Origin: Dictyocoela muelleri
Taxonomy: Eukaryota; Microsporidia
DNA: 10,103 nucleotides
Reading direction: 5' to 3'
NCBI GenBank assembly: GCA_016256075.1
Contig: SDVU01000847.1
Span: 1-10,103, forward strand
Position numbers and translations under genes: made by a program. The notes under the pieces are model-generated. The model searched no databases. It had not been told where the DNA came from and worked only from the letters and a program-made list of their open reading frames with translations. Position 1 is the first letter of the stretch; every line of letters begins with the position of its first letter. Shown here piece by piece: positions 7,262-10,103 of this stretch.

Positions 7262-7406
7262 AAGTCGCTTTAAGGTGGTTCTTCTCTTCCTCCCAGTTTA
7301 TTATTAATAATTTTAAATATTACGTAAATATCATTTTTTTTTTTATAACTCTGTGGGCGAGTTGACGCATTTATAAAAAGGCGAGTTGGCGTCAAGCTCT
7401 ATTATA

Positions 7407-7473
7407 GCTAAAAAAGAATATTAACATCAAATTGTGTAATTATATAATGTCGTTCATAAAGAAATCATAAAGA
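7407..7473. repeat. Right copy of the long direct repeat
   Basis: It matches 6821-6888 with a few substitutions and a shared 21-base identical core (7429-7449). Offset between copies is 585-586 bases. After this copy the sequence continues AGACAAAGG, with no inverted-repeat element, so the element adjoins only one side of each copy. Confidence 0.8.
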
Positions 7474-7700
7474 GACAAAGGAAAGGAAAATTGATGATTG
7501 TCTACTATTTGTTTATAGAATCTTAGAAATTTTTTTCTTCTTTAAATATAATCAATGCATATTTTTTTTATTATATTTTTAATGAAATGACACAATAAAT
7601 TAGCACTTATATGATATTCACAGTTTGCAATGTATTTTTATGAATTTATTATCAACTAGTATACTAATTGATTAATTTAATTTTTGTATTTCTTATTAAC

Positions 7701-7772
7701 GTTAGAAGAAAGAAATCTAATTAATAGATTAGTAACAATTAAGGTTATATAAGGAAAAAAAATATGACAACG
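7701..7772. repeat. Left copy of a second long direct repeat
   Basis: The core AATAGATTAGTAAC (7723-7736) is followed by AGTTATATAA-like sequence and an A-rich tail, then ATATG and an AAC-G string. The partner at 8290-8362 keeps the same order of blocks at roughly three-quarters identity by eye. Offset of the identical core is 588 bases. Confidence 0.6.
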
Positions 7773-8112
7773 CCGATTGTTCTCCAAAAAATATAACCCT
7801 TTCAATATATAAAAATACGTTTAATTAGAAGTAAGAAAGGTGGAAAAATAAATCTAACGTTTATATTCGCATTTAATTTGTATCAGGTGTTAATTTCTGT
7901 TAGTTAAAAAGAGTTTATTGCGGAAAATAGAGAGATATTATAAAAAAAAGCATTCTAAACCTGAGAATATAATAATAATGACTTTTAGAAAATTGAATGG
8001 AAGATTATGTCTATATTAGTTTGAAAATTATTTTTCGAAATTATGAAATTGTGTAGTTCTTAAATATTTAAGAGAAATAGCAGTTTATTATTAATTTATA
8101 AATAGAATTAAA

Positions 8113-8149
8113 TTTTTAATTTATCGTTTTTAACGTTTTTAATTTATCG
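8113..8149. repeat. Short tandem duplication, 23-base period
   Basis: TTTTTAATTTATCG occurs exactly at 8113-8126 and 8136-8149, separated by TTTTAACG-type filler. It lies at the edge of a strongly T-rich tract (8155-8220). Slippage is sufficient to explain it. Confidence 0.7.
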
Positions 8150-8289
8150 AATTTGATTTTTTTACTAAATTTTTTTTTATTTGTTTTTTCATAACTTTAC
8201 TTTTTATTTATTTTTTTTCATAAAAAATCTGATTTTATTGAAAATATGGCGTTTCATCCTTATGAGGCTAAACGCTGGATTACCTATAC

Positions 8290-8362
8290 TTTAGAAAATA
8301 AGATCTATTCAATAGATTAGTAACTATAAAAGTTATATAAATAGAAAGAAATATAGAAAACG
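8290..8362. repeat. Right copy of the second long direct repeat
   Basis: It matches 7701-7772: TTAGAA, then AGATCTA, the identical AATAGATTAGTAAC (8311-8324), AGTTATATAA, an A-rich tail and an AACG string. The flanks on both sides differ from those of the left copy. Confidence 0.6.
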
Positions 8363-9505
8363 AGGATAATCATGTTATTAAATTATAAAATACATAAAAA
8401 GCGTTGATTGTAAATAAATCTATTTTTTTATGATTTTTTTAAATTTCGTAACTGCCATACTTTTAGGATAGACGCCTATATAAACTCTCATCAAATAATT
8501 TTCTTTTTCGCAGATACAATATATTTATATATTATCTTATCCTGAGCAATACTTTTTTGTTCGATATCTGTCCTTTTTTTATCGTAGATCATTTTAGAAT
8601 ATTTAAAATCTATATTTTTTTACAATTTGAACCGTTTTCGCTACAAAAAAAACATTAGATATCTAATATTAAATTGTTTTTAATGTATTTTTCTGCAATA
8701 ATATTGATAAAATTTAATTTATATAAATTTGGAGACAATTGGCCTACATTTTGTTTATTCAACACTATATTGCGAGACTTAATGCATTTCTAAATGTTGA
8801 AAAAAATATTTCGACAAATACATCGTAAAAATAAGATTTCCTTCCTTTTTTCTATGGAAATATTTAGTAGCTTTCATCATATACCATTCATCAATATAAA
8901 AAACTATGTTGTAAATTAATTTAACAGATAAAGGGTTTTTAGAGGTTTCTTTGAATTATAAAATTGACAAATAATGTAGGTCATTAGTAGAGTATATAGA
9001 AGCGTCAAAAGAATTTAGTACATATAGTGTTTAAGATTTTAAATATAAAAATATAGTAAAAATAGCTGAAAACTAGTTATATTTATATCATAAAAAATAA
9101 TGAATAGATCCGAGAATCGCTAAAAGGCTTAATTTGTAACAAAAAGTATATATTCTTACAGTTTCGCTTATAATACCTAACGAAATTAATTGCTAATATT
9201 AAATTTATATTTTTTCGCCAATAATAATTTATCGCTATTTTGATTAGCTATGACCTTAATAAGATTACTTTAAAATTGTTTATAGAAGAATTAAAAAAAG
9301 CTCATATTTTTATTTTAACCTAAAATTTATCTGTTTTTATCAAGAGAGAGTTTGGTTTATAAACTAACTAAAAAAAGCCAAAAGTGTAAAATTTTTTATA
9401 TTAGGGTTATTGCTTTGAATCAATTATTGATAGAGGTATGAATATATCATCAGTCATTAATTTAAAATTATTGACAGAAAAAAAAATAGGCAGAATATAT
9501 AATAG
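8363..9505. other. A+T-rich stretch without a gene
   Basis: I see no supported gene, RNA or element. A minus-strand frame near 8661-8792 is open for about 44 codons behind a splice-acceptor-like TTTTTTTCAACATTTAG, but its peptide is mainly I, N, K and L, as A+T-rich DNA gives by chance. Confidence 0.45.
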
Positions 9506-9830
9506 TATTTTTATAAATATTTGTGTTGGCGGAGAGATATAACGCCAATTTTTCTTTTTACCAATAAAATTATTCAAAGCCACATCAAAGCTGAAGAAAT
9601 GCTAATAGATAGTTGGACTCGAGATAATCTATTGAAAAGTATTTCCGACACATTTTAGTAAATCGTAGCTTTTTGCGCCACTAAAGGGTTGAAATTAAGC
9701 ATGATTTATGCAATAACTGGCAAAAAAAATTAAAAAAATACTAAATTGTAGCCATTATATTTCAAAAATATTCCGAAAACATGTACGAGACTTAAGGCGG
9801 TAGACACATGATACAGGTAATTATTATGAA
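9506..9830 (+). other. Higher-G+C patch with a 50-codon open frame
   Basis: The frame 9506-9658 is open for 50 codons and includes IIQSHIKAEEMLIDSWTRDN, a less biased composition than the usual I/K/N peptides of this window. Further short frames follow on the same strand up to about 9800, including one with KHDLCNNWQKK. No motif or family is recognisable. A 6-base hairpin (TTGGCG 9526-9531, CGCCAA 9543-9548) lies inside. It could be a decayed coding region or an unrecognised repeat. There is no usable start codon near the beginning and no clear splice signals. Confidence 0.25.
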
Positions 9831-10103
9831 TTTATAAACGCAATTAAAGGTGAAATAAACGTTTATCAGAAAAATTTATAAAAAAATGAAAGTAAAACTT
9901 AAATTCTATAAAAAAGGTTTTATAAGTAATATTTTCTGCGCCTTATGGTTTCTTATGGCAACACGAAAAAAATTCGAATGTACCTTTTCGAGTTTTTTTA
10001 CGACATTTTCATTGAAATTTCTCTAAATTTTTTTTTATTATTTTTTAATAAATTTATAATAATATATTTTTTTTTTTTTTTCTGTTTATTTTTTTTTCTT
10101 TGG
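9831..10103. other. A+T-rich end of the window with a 15-T run
   Basis: Nothing is recognised apart from a 7-base inverted repeat (ATAAACG and CGTTTAT, near 9833-9865) and a 15-base run of T at 10067-10081. The window ends inside a T-rich tract. Confidence 0.5.

Larger units (their letters stand above)
6885..7393. mobile_element. Inverted-repeat MITE-like element, GGCGAGTTGGCG ends
   Basis: Left arm 6895-6945 and right arm 7345-7393 are imperfect reverse complements of about 50 bases. Both contain the order GGCGYYAACTCGCC, a short A/T spacer, GCGYCAACTCGCC, then an AGAGTT string (left orientation). The motif occurs in five or six related copies, including GACGCCAAGTCGC near 7256-7268 in the interior. 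The interior is about 400 bases, less A+T-rich than the flanks, with no usable reading frame. It carries a tRNA-like pair of Pol III boxes. The element is bracketed by long direct repeats. A MITE with compound termini fits best; a palindromic satellite remnant or a SINE captured in a MITE are alternatives. Confidence 0.6.
7474..8289. other. A+T-rich stretch without a gene
   Basis: No supported gene or RNA. It contains the left copy of a second direct repeat (7701-7772) and a small T-rich duplication (8113-8149), listed separately. Short frames near 7975-8010 are unremarkable. Confidence 0.5.

Noticed and set aside
7120-7270. Mitochondrial insertion, suggested by TCTAATATG..ATATGGCAG near 7145-7167
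   Set aside because: Only a short string resembles a mitochondrial tRNA-Leu start; the following bases do not continue as that tRNA or as its usual neighbour gene.
8623-8633. Minus-strand GGTTCAAATTG as a Pol III B-box
   Set aside because: Nine of eleven positions match, but no A-box or tRNA arm lies upstream on that strand.
8731-8747. Lone string GGAGACAATTGGCCTAC resembling one unit of the 5167-5260 array on the opposite strand
   Set aside because: A single imperfect match with one inserted base, and no neighbouring units.

Overview
This window looks like intergenic or long-intron nuclear DNA from a very A+T-rich animal. By eye it is roughly four-fifths A+T. An insect is my best guess, but no gene here proves it. 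The support is the extreme base composition, long A and T homopolymer runs, the lack of any long reading frame, and several foldback or MITE-like elements whose ends are much richer in G+C than the rest. A protist nuclear genome cannot be excluded on composition alone. I found no gene that I can name and no intact rRNA, tRNA, CRISPR array, virus-like element or bacterial operon.

Layout. Positions 1-2045 are featureless A+T-rich DNA with one TA microsatellite and a weak tandem duplication. Positions 2121-2184 hold a Pol III B-box-like site followed by a 24-base duplication. Positions 2227-2556 form an element that is almost one long palindrome. Its G+C-rich ends resemble a tRNA D-arm, with a full A-box match at 2527-2538. 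Positions 3327-3582 are a higher-G+C island with open frames on both strands. Positions 4101-4264 carry two inverted repeats. Positions 4810-4984 are a second higher-G+C island with three overlapping open frames.

Positions 5160-5750 form a foldback-type element. A crisp array of about 16-base units built on a GGCCAATT core lies on the left, and a decayed array of the same unit lies inverted on the right. Positions 6213-6419 hold a 68-codon open stretch on the minus strand that covers a 48-base-period duplication. Positions 6885-7393 form a third inverted-repeat element with 'GGCGAGTTGGCG'-type ends. It carries a tRNA-like A/B-box pair inside and is bracketed by about 67-base direct repeats set 585 bases apart. 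A separate pair of direct repeats lies 588 bases apart at 7701 and 8290. Positions 9506-9830 are a last higher-G+C patch with a 50-codon open frame. The rest is plain A/T-rich DNA.

No genes can be seen working together. The unifying theme is inferred: three unrelated non-autonomous foldback elements sit within about 5.2 kb, and much of the window's G+C is in their arms. Transcripts across them could fold into long hairpins. The higher-G+C islands are the only places where a decayed or real exon might hide, and homology searches would be needed to decide that.
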